A stretch of DNA of 64,000 nucleotides, taken from Devosia sp. Its GTDB lineage: Bacteria > Pseudomonadota > Alphaproteobacteria > Rhizobiales > Devosiaceae. A program made the translations under genes and the position numbers. Each line of letters begins with the position of its first letter. Position 1 is the first letter of the stretch. Below are positions 53,206-64,000 of this stretch, piece by piece. The stretch spans positions 1,116,001 through 1,180,000 of the forward strand of contig NZ_JAGIAW010000001.1 in NCBI RefSeq assembly GCF_017744655.1, given 5' to 3'. The notes beneath the pieces are model-generated. The model had not been told where the DNA came from and ran no database searches. It was given only the letters and a program-made list of their open reading frames with translations.

Positions 53206-53946
53206 TTATGCGCGTTCGCGATCGCGGTCGCCGCGTTCACGACGCGGTTCGCGCTCGGAACGCTGGCCACCTTCACCACCACCTTCGGTGGCGCGACGCT
53301 CATGGGCAGACGGATCGTGCTCAAGGACTTCGCCCTTGAAGACCCATACCTTGATGCCGATGATGCCATACGTGGTTTCGGCTTCAGCCGTACCGTAGTC
53401 GATATCAGCACGCAGGGTGTGCAGCGGCACGCGGCCTTCGCGGTACCATTCGGTACGAGCGATGTCGGCACCACCGAGACGGCCACCAACGTTGACGCGG
53501 ATACCACCGGCGCCCATGCGGATTGCAGTCTGCACTGCGCGCTTCATGGCACGACGGAAGGCAACGCGGCGTTCGAGCTGCTGGGCAATGCCCTGGGCAA
53601 CCAGGGTCGCGTCCGTTTCCGGCTTGCGCACTTCAACGATGTTGATGTGCACTTCAGAGTCGGTGAACTTCTTGACCTTGGCGCGGATCTTGTCGATGTC
53701 AGCGCCCTTCTTGCCGATCACGATGCCCGGACGGGCAGTGTGGATCGACACGCGGCACTTGCGGTGCGGACGCTCGATGACGATCTTGGAAACGGCAGCG
53801 GCCTTCAGATCTTTCATCAGAGTGGTGCGGATCTTCAGGTCTTCCTGGAGCAGCGTGCCGTATTCGCCCTTGTTGGCGAACCAGCGGCTATCCCAGGTGC
53901 GGTTGATGCCCAGGCGGAAGCCAATGGGATTGATCTTCTGGCCCAT
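53206..53946 (-). CDS. rpsC: 30S ribosomal protein S3
   Basis: A 246-residue protein with a KH domain ([21 protein letters not shown]) and the C-terminal S3 domain with [22 protein letters not shown]. The C-terminus is extended by a charged tail rich in Arg, Glu and Asp ([20 protein letters not shown]). It overlaps the rplV stop by one base. Confidence 0.98.
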   Translation of the reverse strand: MGQKINPIGFRLGINRTWDSRWFANKGEYGTLLQEDLKIRTTLMKDLKAAAVSKIVIERPHRKCRVSIHTARPGIVIGKKGADIDKIRAKVKKFTDSEVHINIVEVRKPETDATLVAQGIAQQLERRVAFRRAMKRAVQTAIRMGAGGIRVNVGGRLGGADIARTEWYREGRVPLHTLRADIDYGTAEAETTYGIIGIKVWVFKGEVLEHDPSAHERRATEGGGEGGQRSEREPRRERGDRDRERA

Positions 53947-54326
53947 TATGCGGCCTCCTCAACTTGCCGGACGATGATCGTCAGATGCGAGAATGGCTTC
54001 TCGACACGAGCCGACTTACCGCGACCGCGGGCCATGAAACGCTTCATGACCAGCGAGTTGCCGACGAAGGCTTCAGCAACGACGAGAGCGTCGGTGTCGA
54101 GGCCATGGTTGTTCTCGGCATTGGCGATGGCGCTCTCGAGCACCTTCTTCACCTGGCCGGAGATGCGCTTGTGGCTGAATTCGAGATCGGCCAGGGCCTT
54201 CTCAACCTTCTTGCCACGGATCAACTGCGCGACGAGGTTCAGCTTCTGAGGGCTGATGCGCAGCATGCGCAGGACAGCCTTAGCCTCGTTGTCTTTGAGA
54301 GCGCGCTCAGTCTTTGGCTTGCTCAT
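53946..54326 (-). CDS. rplV: 50S ribosomal protein L22
   Basis: A 126-residue tunnel-lining protein: [66 protein letters not shown], and [21 protein letters not shown] with the hairpin that enters the tunnel. The start at 54326 lies 1 nt after rpsS; the longer frame runs into rpsS. Confidence 0.98.
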   Translation of the reverse strand: MSKPKTERALKDNEAKAVLRMLRISPQKLNLVAQLIRGKKVEKALADLEFSHKRISGQVKKVLESAIANAENNHGLDTDALVVAEAFVGNSLVMKRFMARGRGKSARVEKPFSHLTIIVRQVEEAA

Positions 54327-54327
54327 C

Positions 54328-54606
54328 TTACTTCCTCTTGGCCTTCTTGTCGGCCGCGTGACCGTAGTAGGTACGGGTCGGGGCGAACTCGCCAAACTTG
54401 TGACCGATCATGTCTTCGGTGACGGACACCGGGACATGCTTCTGGCCGTTGTGCACGCCGAACGTGATGCCGACAAACTGCGGCAGGATCGTCGAACGAC
54501 GCGACCAGATCTTGATCACATCGTTGCGGCCCGAGCTCAGGGCCTTCTCGGCCTTCTTGAGCATGTAGCCGTCGACAAACGGCCCCTTCCAAACTGAACG
54601 GGTCAT
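54328..54606 (-). CDS. rpsS: 30S ribosomal protein S19
   Basis: A 92-residue head protein: [79 protein letters not shown]. It is 3 nt after rplB. Confidence 0.98.
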   Translation of the reverse strand: MTRSVWKGPFVDGYMLKKAEKALSSGRNDVIKIWSRRSTILPQFVGITFGVHNGQKHVPVSVTEDMIGHKFGEFAPTRTYYGHAADKKAKRK

Positions 54607-54609
54607 GAC

Positions 54610-55449
54610 TTACCTGCCCTTCTTCACGTGACGGCTGCGAACGATAAACTGGTCCGTCGCCTTGTTGGAACGCGTACGCTTGCCCTTGGTCGGCTTGCCC
54701 CACGGAGAAACCGGGTGACGGCCACCAGAGGTACGGCCTTCACCACCACCATGCGGGTGGTCGACCGGGTTCATGGTCACGCCGCGGTTGACCGGCTTCT
54801 TGCCGAGCCAGCGGTTGCGACCGGCCTTGCCGAGCGAGGTGTTGGCGTGGTCCTGGTTGGACACGGCACCAACGGTGGCGAGGCACGAACCATGGACGCG
54901 GCGCTGTTCACCCGAGTTCAGGCGAAGGATCGCCCAACCCTGGTCACGGCCGACGTACTGGGCATAGGCACCGGCGGAACGAGCGACCTGGCCACCCTTG
55001 CGGGGCTTCAGTTCGACGTTGTGCACAATGGTGCCGACCGGCATGCGCTCGAGCGGCATTGCATTGCCCGGCTTCACGTCGACAGTGTTCATCGAGGAGA
55101 TGACCTTGTCGCCGGCACCCAGACGCTGCGGAGCAACGATGTAGGCCTGTTCGCCGTCTTCGTAGTTCACCAGAGCGATCCAGGCGGTGCGGTTCGGATC
55201 GTATTCGAGACGTTCAATCGTCCCGACGACGTCGAACTTCACGCGCTTGAAGTCGATCATGCGGTAAGAGCGCTTGTGACCACCACCACGATGGTAGGCA
55301 GTGATACGGCCGGTGTTGTTACGGCCGCCGCTCTTGTTGAGGCCTTCGGTCAATGCCTTGACCGGCTTGCCCTTCCAGAGTTCCGAACGGTCGGTCGTGA
55401 TGAGGGTACGACGGCCTTCGGAGGTGGGATTATAAGTCTTTAGAGCCAT
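54610..55449 (-). CDS. rplB: 50S ribosomal protein L2
   Basis: A 279-residue protein needed for subunit association and peptidyl transfer: [52 protein letters not shown], and the C-terminal [32 protein letters not shown] with the conserved active-site His. Confidence 0.98.
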   Translation of the reverse strand: MALKTYNPTSEGRRTLITTDRSELWKGKPVKALTEGLNKSGGRNNTGRITAYHRGGGHKRSYRMIDFKRVKFDVVGTIERLEYDPNRTAWIALVNYEDGEQAYIVAPQRLGAGDKVISSMNTVDVKPGNAMPLERMPVGTIVHNVELKPRKGGQVARSAGAYAQYVGRDQGWAILRLNSGEQRRVHGSCLATVGAVSNQDHANTSLGKAGRNRWLGKKPVNRGVTMNPVDHPHGGGEGRTSGGRHPVSPWGKPTKGKRTRSNKATDQFIVRSRHVKKGR

Positions 55450-55467
55450 TTTGCTGTCTCTTGTCCC

Positions 55468-55761
55468 TTAGAGGCCGGTCGAAATATCGATCGACTGGCC
55501 GTCGACGAGGGTCACGATGGCCTTCTTAACGTCATTGCGGACGCCAACCTTGCCACGGAAGCGCTTCACCTTGCCCTTGCGGACCAGGGTGTTCACTGCC
55601 TTGACCTTGACCGAGAAGAGCTGCTCGACGGCAGCCTTGATATCGGTCTTGCTGGCATCAATCGCCACGTCGAAAACGACCTGGTTGTATTCCGAAGCCA
55701 TCGTCGACTTTTCGGTCACGACGGGGTTACGGACGATGTCGTAAGCGGCAAGCTTGTTCAT
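55468..55761 (-). CDS. rplW: 50S ribosomal protein L23
   Basis: A 97-residue exit-site protein that docks SRP and trigger factor: [68 protein letters not shown]. The start at 55761 overlaps the rplD stop by 4 nt; the longer frame is out-of-frame rplD. Confidence 0.98.
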   Translation of the reverse strand: MNKLAAYDIVRNPVVTEKSTMASEYNQVVFDVAIDASKTDIKAAVEQLFSVKVKAVNTLVRKGKVKRFRGKVGVRNDVKKAIVTLVDGQSIDISTGL

Positions 55762-56375
55762 GCGAACCTCGCTTCGAGCGCTTCGAGCGCTGCCTTGGTG
55801 AGGACGAGCTTGTCGCGCTTCAGGATCGAAACAACGTTGATCCCCTGGATCGGCAGCACGTCGATGTTCGGGATGTTGCGGGCGGCCAGAGCGAAGTTCT
55901 GGTCGACGTTTGCGCCATCGATGATCAGCGCGCTTGCCCATTCCAGCTTACCGAACGTGGTACGCAGAGCGGCCGTCTTGGCTTCAGCCTGAGCAACGCT
56001 GTCGAGAACGATCAGCGAGCCAGCCTTGGCCTTGGACGAGAGAGCGTGCTTCAGAGCGAGAACGCGGACCTTCTTGGGAAGATCGATCGCGTGGCTACGC
56101 GGGGTCGGACCGAATGCACGGCCACCACCACGGAACTGGGGAGCCTTGCGATCGCCGTGACGAGCGCCGCCGCCCTTCTGCTTCTTGAACTTCTTGCCCG
56201 TGCGCACGCCTTCGGAACGGTTCTTCACGTCGTGCGTGCCGGCCATTGCCTTGAGCTGCTGGTAGCGAACCATACGGTGCAGGATGTCGGCGCGGACTTC
56301 GAGACCAAAGACATCGTCCTTGAGATCGACCGTACCGGCGGACTTACCGTCGAGAGTGGTTACCTTGAGTTCCAT
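55758..56375 (-). CDS. rplD: 50S ribosomal protein L4
   Basis: A 205-residue tunnel protein: the extended loop [46 protein letters not shown] and the globular domain [37 protein letters not shown]. In enteric bacteria L4 autoregulates the S10 operon. It is directly adjacent to rplC. Confidence 0.98.
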   Translation of the reverse strand: MELKVTTLDGKSAGTVDLKDDVFGLEVRADILHRMVRYQQLKAMAGTHDVKNRSEGVRTGKKFKKQKGGGARHGDRKAPQFRGGGRAFGPTPRSHAIDLPKKVRVLALKHALSSKAKAGSLIVLDSVAQAEAKTAALRTTFGKLEWASALIIDGANVDQNFALAARNIPNIDVLPIQGINVVSILKRDKLVLTKAALEALEARFA

Positions 56376-57071
56376 TTACTTCGCTTCTCCCGCAGCAGCG
56401 GCCTCGAACGAACCCGGCAGGGCAACGTTCGCGGGAGCCGGCTTCTTGACGGCGTCCTTGACCATGATCCAAGCGCCCTTGGCGCCCGGAACCGAACCCT
56501 GGATCAGCAGCAGACCACGTTCCACGTCGGTCTTGACGACCTTGACGTTCTGCGTGGTGATGCGACGATCGCCCATGTGGCCCGGCATCTTCTTGTTCTT
56601 GAAGGTCTTACCCGGGTCCTGACGGCCACCGGTCGAACCGATGGAACGGTGGGAAACGGACACACCGTGGGAGGCGCGCAGACCACCGAAGTTCCAGCGC
56701 TTCATACCACCGGCAAAACCCTTACCGATCGACGTACCCGTGACGTCGACAAGCTGGCCCTCGGCGAAGTGGTCCGCCTTGAGGGTAGCGCCAACCTCGA
56801 TGAGGTTTTCAGCATCAACGCGGAATTCCGCGACGTGACGCTTCGGCTCGACCTTGGCAACGGCGTAGTGGCCGCGCTCAGCTTTCGAGACATTCTTGGC
56901 CTTGGCCTGGCCTGCGCCGAGCTGCAGAGCAACGTAGCCGTCCTTTTCGACGGTCCGCTGAGCTACCACCTGGCAGTTCTGCAGGGCCAGCACCGTGACC
57001 GGAACGTGCGAGCCGTCCTCGGCGAAGATGCGGGTCATCCCCAGCTTCTGTGCGATCAATCCAGAACGCAT
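56376..57071 (-). CDS. rplC: 50S ribosomal protein L3
   Basis: A 231-residue assembly initiator: [30 protein letters not shown], and [55 protein letters not shown]. The modifiable Gln lies in GGRQDPG. The C-terminus has an Ala-rich tail. Confidence 0.98.
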   Translation of the reverse strand: MRSGLIAQKLGMTRIFAEDGSHVPVTVLALQNCQVVAQRTVEKDGYVALQLGAGQAKAKNVSKAERGHYAVAKVEPKRHVAEFRVDAENLIEVGATLKADHFAEGQLVDVTGTSIGKGFAGGMKRWNFGGLRASHGVSVSHRSIGSTGGRQDPGKTFKNKKMPGHMGDRRITTQNVKVVKTDVERGLLLIQGSVPGAKGAWIMVKDAVKKPAPANVALPGSFEAAAAGEAK

Positions 57072-57165
57072 CGGTTATACCTTCTTGTTGGCGCTCTGCC
57101 GGGTCATGGTTTCAGAGGACCCCTTTTGCGGCAGGCGCGGAAACTTATTTTTTGTAGTCGTATTC

Positions 57166-57474
57166 TTAGAGCTTGATTTCGACGTCGACGCCGGCGGCGA
57201 GATCGAGCTTCATCAGTGCATCGACCGTCTGAGGGGTCGGGTCCACAATGTCAAGCAGACGCTTGTGGGTCCGGATCTCGAACTGCTCACGCGCCTTCTT
57301 GTCGATGTGCGGTGAGCGGTTGACGGTGAACTTGTCGATGCGGGTCGGCAGCGGAATCGGACCGCGAACCTGGGCACCCGTACGCTTTGCGGTGTTGACG
57401 ATCTCGCGGGTCGACGTATCGAGCACGCGATGGTCAAACGCCTTGAGGCGGATGCGGATATTCTGACCGTTCAT
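57166..57474 (-). CDS. rpsJ: 30S ribosomal protein S10
   Basis: A 102-residue protein, also NusE in transcription antitermination: [101 protein letters not shown]. It begins 16 nt after a terminator-like hairpin. Confidence 0.98.
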   Translation of the reverse strand: MNGQNIRIRLKAFDHRVLDTSTREIVNTAKRTGAQVRGPIPLPTRIDKFTVNRSPHIDKKAREQFEIRTHKRLLDIVDPTPQTVDALMKLDLAAGVDVEIKL

Positions 57475-57490
57475 CTTCTCAAATCCTGAC

Positions 57491-57526
57491 GGAAAAAGAT
57501 CGCGGCGCGCTTAATCGCGCGCCGCG
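57491..57526 (-). terminator. Terminator/attenuator hairpin between tuf and rpsJ
   Basis: A perfect 10-bp stem (57501-57510 with 57517-57526, 6-nt loop) is followed on the minus strand by ATCTTTTTCC. It lies 16 nt after the tuf stop and 16 nt before the rpsJ start, leaving no space for a promoter between them, so it may act as an attenuator. Confidence 0.75.
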
Positions 57527-57542
57527 AATGTCTCAAACAGAC

Positions 57543-58733
<1,191 letters not shown>

Positions 58734-58804
58734 AGCTTTTCTCCAAATTCGTCAGCGCAAATGGCCGACATACAGTTGAGTTTCTTGACTAGCTTGCGCT
58801 GGTT

Positions 58805-60895
58805 TTAGGCGTACTTGGCCTGGACTTCGTCAGCGACAGCCTGCGGGACCTGTTCGTAGTGATCGAACACCATGGAATACTGTGCACGACCCTGGCTCAT
58901 GGAGCGCAGCGAGTTCACATACCCGAACATGTTTGCAAGCGGCACGAACGCATTCACGACCTGGACAACACCACGGCCTTCAGTGCCCTGGATCTGCCCA
59001 CGACGGGAGTTGAGATCGCCGATGACGTCGCCCATGTAATCTTCCGGCGTGACAACTTCAACCTTCATGATCGGTTCGAGAATTTTCGGACCGGCTTCAC
59101 GAAGAGCCTCACGGAAGCCTGCACGGCCGGCGATTTCGAACGCGAGCACCGAAGAGTCGACGTCGTGGTAAGCGCCGTCGGTCAGGGTGACCTTCACGTC
59201 AACGACGGGGAAGCCGATCAGCGGGCCTGCGCCCATGACCGATTCGACACCCTTGAGAACGCCCGGGACGTATTCCTTGGGAACAGCGCCGCCGACGATG
59301 GCGTTGACGAACTCGAGGCCCTTGCCGACTTCACCCGGCTCGACAGTGATCTTGATACGAGCGAACTGACCCGAACCACCCGACTGCTTCTTGTGGGTAT
59401 AGTCCTTGTCGGTCTTGCGCGTGATCGTCTCACGGTACGCAACCTGCGGCTGGCCGATGTTTGCTTCAACCTTGAACTCGCGACGCATACGGTCGACGAG
59501 AATGTCGAGGTGAAGTTCGCCCATGCCGGAGATGATGGTCTGGCCGGATTCTTCGTCGGTCTTGACGCGGAACGACGGATCTTCGGCAGCCAGGCGGTTC
59601 AGAGCGAGGCCCATCTTTTCCTGGTCGGCCTTGGACTTCGGCTCGACGGAGATGTCGATAACCGGATCCGGGAAGACCATGCGCTCGAGGATAACCTGCG
59701 AGTTGGTCGGAGCCAACGTATCACCCGTGGTGGTGTCCTTGAGGCCGACGATGGCAACGATGTCACCAGCAAAGGCTTCAGTGATCTGCTCACGGCTGTT
59801 GGCATGCATCTGGAACATGCGGCCAACGCGTTCGCGCTTGCCCTTCACGGTGTTTTCCAGGCTGATGCCAGCTTCGAGGTGACCCGAATAGATGCGGCAG
59901 AAGGTCAGCGTACCCATGTGCGGGTCGTTGGCGATCTTGAATGCCAGCATCGAGAGCGGTTCGTTGTCGTCAGCGTGACGTTCGATCGGCTGCTCGGTCT
60001 TGGCGTCGATGCCCTGGATAGCAGGAACGTCGAGCGGGGACGGCAGGAAGTCGATAACGCCATCGAGCAGGGGCTGAACGCCCTTGTTCTTGAACGCCGA
60101 GCCAGCGAAGACGAGGAAGAACTTGGCACCGATCACGCCCTGACGGAGCAGGCGACGGATGGTGTCGTTGTTCGGCACTTCGCCATTCAGGTAAGCTTCC
60201 ATCGCAGCGTCGTCCATTTCGACGGCAGCTTCGATCATAGCTTCGCGGTACTTGGCGGCCTTGTCCTTGAGGTCGGCCGGAATGTCGACGACATCCCACT
60301 GAGCGCCGAGCTCTTCGTTGCGCCACACCAGAGCATTCATCTCGATGAGGTCGACAACGCCCTTGAATTCGGTTTCAGCGCCGATCGGCAGCTGAACCGG
60401 AACGCCACGGGCACCGAGACGCGAACCGATCATTTCCACGCAGCGGTAGAAGTCGGCACCGGTCTTGTCCATCTTGTTGACGAAGATGAGACGGGGAACG
60501 TGGTACTTGTCGGCCTGACGCCACACGGTTTCGGTCTGCGGTTCAACGCCAGCATTGGCGTCGAGCAGAGCGACGGCACCGTCGAGCACACGGAGCGAAC
60601 GTTCGACTTCAATGGTGAAGTCCACGTGGCCGGGGGTGTCGATGATGTTGAAGCGGTGCTGGGTACCGTTGCGGTCCTTCCAGAACGTGGTCGTAGCGGC
60701 CGACGTAATGGTGATACCGCGTTCCTGCTCCTGCTCCATCCAGTCCATGGTCGCAGCGCCGTCGTGGACTTCGCCGATCTTATGGGACTTGCCGGTGTAG
60801 TAGAGGATGCGTTCGGTCGTGGTCGTCTTGCCAGCATCGATGTGAGCCATGATGCCGAAGTTACGATAGAGATTAATAGGATATTCGCGTGCCAT
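58805..60895 (-). CDS. fusA: Elongation factor G
   Basis: A 696-residue translocase GTPase. G1 [15 protein letters not shown], switch [49 protein letters not shown]4 [10 protein letters not shown]; domains II-V follow through [22 protein letters not shown]. It is 71 nt upstream of tuf and 12 nt after rpsG. Confidence 0.99.
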   Translation of the reverse strand: MAREYPINLYRNFGIMAHIDAGKTTTTERILYYTGKSHKIGEVHDGAATMDWMEQEQERGITITSAATTTFWKDRNGTQHRFNIIDTPGHVDFTIEVERSLRVLDGAVALLDANAGVEPQTETVWRQADKYHVPRLIFVNKMDKTGADFYRCVEMIGSRLGARGVPVQLPIGAETEFKGVVDLIEMNALVWRNEELGAQWDVVDIPADLKDKAAKYREAMIEAAVEMDDAAMEAYLNGEVPNNDTIRRLLRQGVIGAKFFLVFAGSAFKNKGVQPLLDGVIDFLPSPLDVPAIQGIDAKTEQPIERHADDNEPLSMLAFKIANDPHMGTLTFCRIYSGHLEAGISLENTVKGKRERVGRMFQMHANSREQITEAFAGDIVAIVGLKDTTTGDTLAPTNSQVILERMVFPDPVIDISVEPKSKADQEKMGLALNRLAAEDPSFRVKTDEESGQTIISGMGELHLDILVDRMRREFKVEANIGQPQVAYRETITRKTDKDYTHKKQSGGSGQFARIKITVEPGEVGKGLEFVNAIVGGAVPKEYVPGVLKGVESVMGAGPLIGFPVVDVKVTLTDGAYHDVDSSVLAFEIAGRAGFREALREAGPKILEPIMKVEVVTPEDYMGDVIGDLNSRRGQIQGTEGRGVVQVVNAFVPLANMFGYVNSLRSMSQGRAQYSMVFDHYEQVPQAVADEVQAKYA

Positions 60896-60907
60896 AGGGC
60901 GCTCCTA

Positions 60908-61381
<474 letters not shown>

Positions 61382-61392
61382 TCAATATCTCC

Positions 61393-61764
61393 TTACTTCG
61401 GACGCTTCGCGCCATACTTGGACCGGCGCTGCTTGCGGTCCTTCACGCTCTGCGTGTCGAGAACGCCGCGGAGCACGTGGTAGCGAACGCCCGGCAAATC
61501 GCGAACGCGACCGCCGCGGATGAGCACAACGGAGTGCTCCTGCAGATTGTGACCCTCACCCGGGATGTAGGAAATCACTTCGCGCTGGTTGGTCAGGCGA
61601 ACCTTCGCAACCTTACGCAGAGCCGAGTTCGGCTTCTTCGGGGTCGTGGTATAAACACGAGAGCAAACGCCGCGCTTTTGCGGGTTCGCTTCCATTGCCG
61701 GAACCTTGTTCCGCTTTGGCTTGCTGGCGCGTGGCTTGCGGATCAGCTGATTAATGGTGGGCAT
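61393..61764 (-). CDS. rpsL: 30S ribosomal protein S12
   Basis: A 123-residue decoding-centre protein: [99 protein letters not shown]. Lys in TPKKPNS and the PGVRYH loop are the usual streptomycin-resistance positions and are wild type. The Asp in RVRDLPG is the RimO target. First gene of the cluster; start at 61764. Confidence 0.99.
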   Translation of the reverse strand: MPTINQLIRKPRASKPKRNKVPAMEANPQKRGVCSRVYTTTPKKPNSALRKVAKVRLTNQREVISYIPGEGHNLQEHSVVLIRGGRVRDLPGVRYHVLRGVLDTQSVKDRKQRRSKYGAKRPK

Positions 61765-62078
61765 TGCGCTCTTTCCATCGTCCAAAAATTCAAGTTCGGT
61801 CTACACACAAGCAAACCAAAGTGGCGCTCATCCGAACCCTTCCGGGAGTCGGCGGCGCCCCAATTTGCAGCGGACCAACCCTGAAAACAGGGACAGTCAT
61901 GCGCACAAGGATTTGCTTCGTCTAGTTACCCGACAGTGTGTTTGATTGTCCTGGATTCCCGCGCTAGGTGGCAGGGACCCGGTGTGACAACCACGACCGA
62001 CCGCTAAGGTAGGCGCTGTTTAGAACCGTTGACTCGCTCAGTCAAGGATTCTTTCGCGTAAAAATTCGCGGGAGAGCT
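61765..62078 (-). promoter_or_regulatory. Upstream region of the rpsL (str) operon with putative promoter
   Basis: The 300-nt region holds no gene that I can support. On the minus strand TTGACT (62040-62045) and TAAACA (62017-62022) are 17 nt apart and could be a sigma-70 promoter, leaving an untranslated leader of about 250 nt before rpsL. No terminator or known riboswitch was recognised in the leader. Confidence 0.4.
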
Positions 62079-62183
62079 ATGCATTCCGGGAGGTTTGGCC
62101 CGTTTGGCGCTCCATTGGCGCAATGGACGGATTCGCCCGAAGGCGTTCGGCAAGGGTTAACAGAGTCTCATTTTGAATCATAC

Positions 62184-63365
62184 ATGGGAGCCCTGCCCGC
62201 TTCACCGACTTGCCACTCTCCATTGCTGCACCTAACTCTGGACCGCCTGCCGGAGTTCTCCCCCTTGACCGACCAAACACCACGCGCCGCCCTCAAACTC
62301 GACATCGTGGTGATCGGCGCGGGACAGGCGGGATTGAGTTCGGCGTATCATCTCAAGGCATTGGGTCTTGTGCCGCAGCGCGATTTTCTGGTGTTGGACC
62401 AGGCGTCGCAGGCAGGTGGGGCGTGGCAGTATCGTTGGCCGTCTCTCACTCTATCGACGGTCAATCGGGTGCATGACCTGCCGGGGATGGGCTTTGCCGA
62501 GTTTGCAGGAGGGGATGACAGCGTGCAGGCCTCGGTGGCCGTGCCGCACTATTTTGCTGCCTATGAGGAGCATTTTGGGCTGGGCGTGGTGCGGCCGACG
62601 CATGTGAGCGTGGTTTGCGACCGGGGTGAGCGGCTGCGAGTCGAGAGCGATCGCGGGCTGTTTTCGGCGCGCGGGATCATCAATGCGACCGGGACTTGGG
62701 AGAAGCCGTACATTCCGGACTATCCGGGGGCCGATGTTTTTGGCGGGCGGCAGTTGCATACGCGGGACTACAAGACGGCGGACGAGTTTGCCGGGAAGCA
62801 TGTGCTTGTGGTGGGCGGCGGGATTTCGGCGGTGCAGTTGCTCGACGAGATTTCGAAGGTAACGCGGACCACCTGGGTGACGCGCACGCCGCCGCGCTGG
62901 CGTGACGGACCGTTCCGGGAAGAGGACGGACGCGCGGCAGTGGCGTTGGTTGAGGAACGGGTGCGGGCTGGCTTACCGCCGCGGGCCGTTGTGTCGGTGA
63001 CGGGATTGCCGGTAACGCCGGCGATCGAGGCTATGCGGGAGCGCGGAGTGCTTGAGCGACGGCCGATGTTTACGGAGATCACACCCACTGGCGTGCGCTG
63101 GGAGGACGGGACGGCGATTGATGTCGATGTCATTCTCTGGTGCACCGGGTTCCGCAGCGCGCTCGATCATCTGGCGCCGTTGCAACTGCGCGAGGAGAGC
63201 GGCGGAATCGTCATGACCGGGCGGCTGGCGACGCAGGTGGCGAAAGACCCGCGGGTGCATCTGGTGGGCTACGGACCTTCGGCCTCGACGATTGGAGCGA
63301 ACCGGGCCGGCAGTGCGGCGGCCCGGGAATTGACGGCGTTTCTGGGGCTAGAACGAAAGAGCTAA
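62184..63365 (+). CDS. Flavin-containing monooxygenase-like NAD(P)/FAD oxidoreductase
   Basis: A two-dinucleotide-binding-domain flavoprotein of up to 393 residues. FAD loop VVIGAGQAGLSSAYHL, NADPH loop VVGGGISAVQLL, and a C-terminal ATG-like motif DVILWCTGFRSALDHL. It resembles small bacterial FMO/ArsO-like enzymes rather than full Baeyer-Villiger monooxygenases. The start is uncertain: ATG 62184 gives a 27-residue N-terminal extension of low complexity, while TTG 62265 with GGAG upstream begins just before the FAD strand. It is divergent from rpsL. Confidence 0.85.
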   Translation: MGALPASPTCHSPLLHLTLDRLPEFSPLTDQTPRAALKLDIVVIGAGQAGLSSAYHLKALGLVPQRDFLVLDQASQAGGAWQYRWPSLTLSTVNRVHDLPGMGFAEFAGGDDSVQASVAVPHYFAAYEEHFGLGVVRPTHVSVVCDRGERLRVESDRGLFSARGIINATGTWEKPYIPDYPGADVFGGRQLHTRDYKTADEFAGKHVLVVGGGISAVQLLDEISKVTRTTWVTRTPPRWRDGPFREEDGRAAVALVEERVRAGLPPRAVVSVTGLPVTPAIEAMRERGVLERRPMFTEITPTGVRWEDGTAIDVDVILWCTGFRSALDHLAPLQLREESGGIVMTGRLATQVAKDPRVHLVGYGPSASTIGANRAGSAAARELTAFLGLERKS

Positions 63366-64000
63366 GCGAGGTCGATCCAGCGCTGTTCTTCATGGCTGCG
63401 GGCCATGGCGTGGACGGTGCGTTCGATCTGGAGCCCATTGGTGAAGTCGACCACCCTGCCCTTTTCGCCGGAAATCGTGCGTAGCAGTTCGTGGCATTCA
63501 ATGACTTTCAAGTCATTGAAGCCAAGGCCGTGGCCGGGTGCGGGGATGAAGCGGTCATAGGGTTTGTGGGCGGGGGCGGCGATAATGGTCTGGTAGCCCT
63601 GGGCGGTTGCCGGACCGGCGGCGCGATAGAGCTGTAGCTCGTTCATCCGCTCCTGATCGTAGACGAGGCTCCCGGCGGAGCCGAAGATTTGCAGGGCAAT
63701 GCGGCCCTTACGGCCCCAGGCGGAGCGATTGACCGAGAGGACGCCGCTGATCTCGCCGATTTCGAAGAGGACGCTGGCGATATCGAAGGTTTCGACGGCG
63801 CGGCGGCTGCCATTGGCGGTCGGGCGGTCGGGATAGGGTTTTGACTGGTGGGCGAAGACGCGGGTCGGGTTGCCGAGGAGGGTTTGGAGAAGGCTCAGCG
63901 GGTGGACGGCGAAGTCGTCGAGGGCGCCGTAGCCGGAGCTGGCTTCGCTCTTCCAATAGAACTGAGCCTCGGGATCGGCCATGAAATCCTCGTCCATTTC
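63362..64000 (-). CDS. Gfo/Idh/MocA-family oxidoreductase (5' truncated by window end)
   Basis: The C-terminal 212 codons of a sugar or inositol dehydrogenase-type enzyme. The segment SEASSGYGALDDFAVHPLSLLQTLLG contains the Asp-x-x-x-His catalytic pair, and later parts (SVLFEIGEISGVLSVNRSAWGRKGRIALQIFGSAGSLVYDQ and ECHELLRTISGE) are the beta-sheet substrate domain. The N-terminal NAD-binding Rossmann part lies beyond the window. The stop overlaps the end of the convergent FMO-like gene by 4 nt. Substrate unknown. Confidence 0.92.
   Translation of the reverse strand, partial: EMDEDFMADPEAQFYWKSEASSGYGALDDFAVHPLSLLQTLLGNPTRVFAHQSKPYPDRPTANGSRRAVETFDIASVLFEIGEISGVLSVNRSAWGRKGRIALQIFGSAGSLVYDQERMNELQLYRAAGPATAQGYQTIIAAPAHKPYDRFIPAPGHGLGFNDLKVIECHELLRTISGEKGRVVDFTNGLQIERTVHAMARSHEEQRWIDLA

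Overview
The window looks like chromosome of a GC-rich alphaproteobacterium of the order Hyphomicrobiales (Rhizobiales). This rests on MipZ (cell-division positioning), an NDUFA12-type complex I accessory subunit next to a DUF2155 protein, an ATP12-type F1 assembly chaperone, DUF1489, and the accC-aat neighbourhood. A Devosia-like genus is my best guess, but I could not test it. There is no phage, plasmid backbone, insertion sequence or CRISPR array. Most of the window is core genome with small accessory insertions.

Layout. 1-6.4 kb: the 3' part of accC, aat, an APH(3')-type phosphotransferase, an effector-binding-domain protein paired with an SDR whose active site is altered, DUF2155, the NDUFA12 homologue and an MFS transporter. 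6.4-14.8 kb: mostly single-gene units (VOC protein, acidic protein, SMP-30 lactonase, CAP-domain lipoprotein, TusA, D,D-carboxypeptidase, DJ-1/PfpI protein, GH3 beta-glucosidase, and a divergent DoxX/HxlR pair). 14.9-24.7 kb: mipZ, GST-DUF1489, a 33-residue membrane protein that had to be found by eye, mgtE, a YjbR protein, a GFA-like protein, tRNA-Leu(GAG), a short orphan FliN-domain protein divergent from lipB, a DUF4282 protein, a second DoxX protein, rimO and an EamA transporter. 24.8-29.3 kb: a sulfate ABC importer (binding protein plus two permeases, no ATPase gene) followed by folP-folB-folK. 29.4-36.1 kb: the minus-strand run htrA, rarA, crcB, rluA-type synthase, HAD phosphatase and atp12. 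36.4-42.8 kb: accessory block with an ornithine decarboxylase, a 755-residue fusion of a luciferase-like monooxygenase to a berberine-bridge-type FAD oxidase, a P-loop kinase-like protein, an extended SDR, a YCII protein and a GFA protein. 43.1-61.8 kb: the complete str-S10-spc-alpha ribosomal cluster on the minus strand (rpsL to rplQ, with fusA, tuf, secY, adk and rpoA). 62-64 kb: a flavin monooxygenase and the 3' part of a Gfo/Idh/MocA dehydrogenase.

How genes work together. The ribosomal cluster supplies translation machinery, and its genes are mostly spaced by 0-30 nt. Terminator-like hairpins sit after tuf, rplO, rpsM and rplQ, and a perfect 13-bp stem follows adk. A good promoter lies just upstream of secY, so the cluster is probably transcribed in several segments. 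The folate genes form one unit with 1-17 nt junctions. crcB, the pseudouridine synthase, the HAD phosphatase and atp12 are tightly overlapped and probably co-transcribed.

Intergenic regions carry several families of dispersed palindromic repeats, concentrated beside the accessory blocks. I see no convincing new multi-gene system. The items most worth following are the two-flavin fusion protein, the orphan FliN-domain protein, the 33-residue membrane protein, the SDR with changed catalytic residues and its partner, and the segmentation of the ribosomal cluster.
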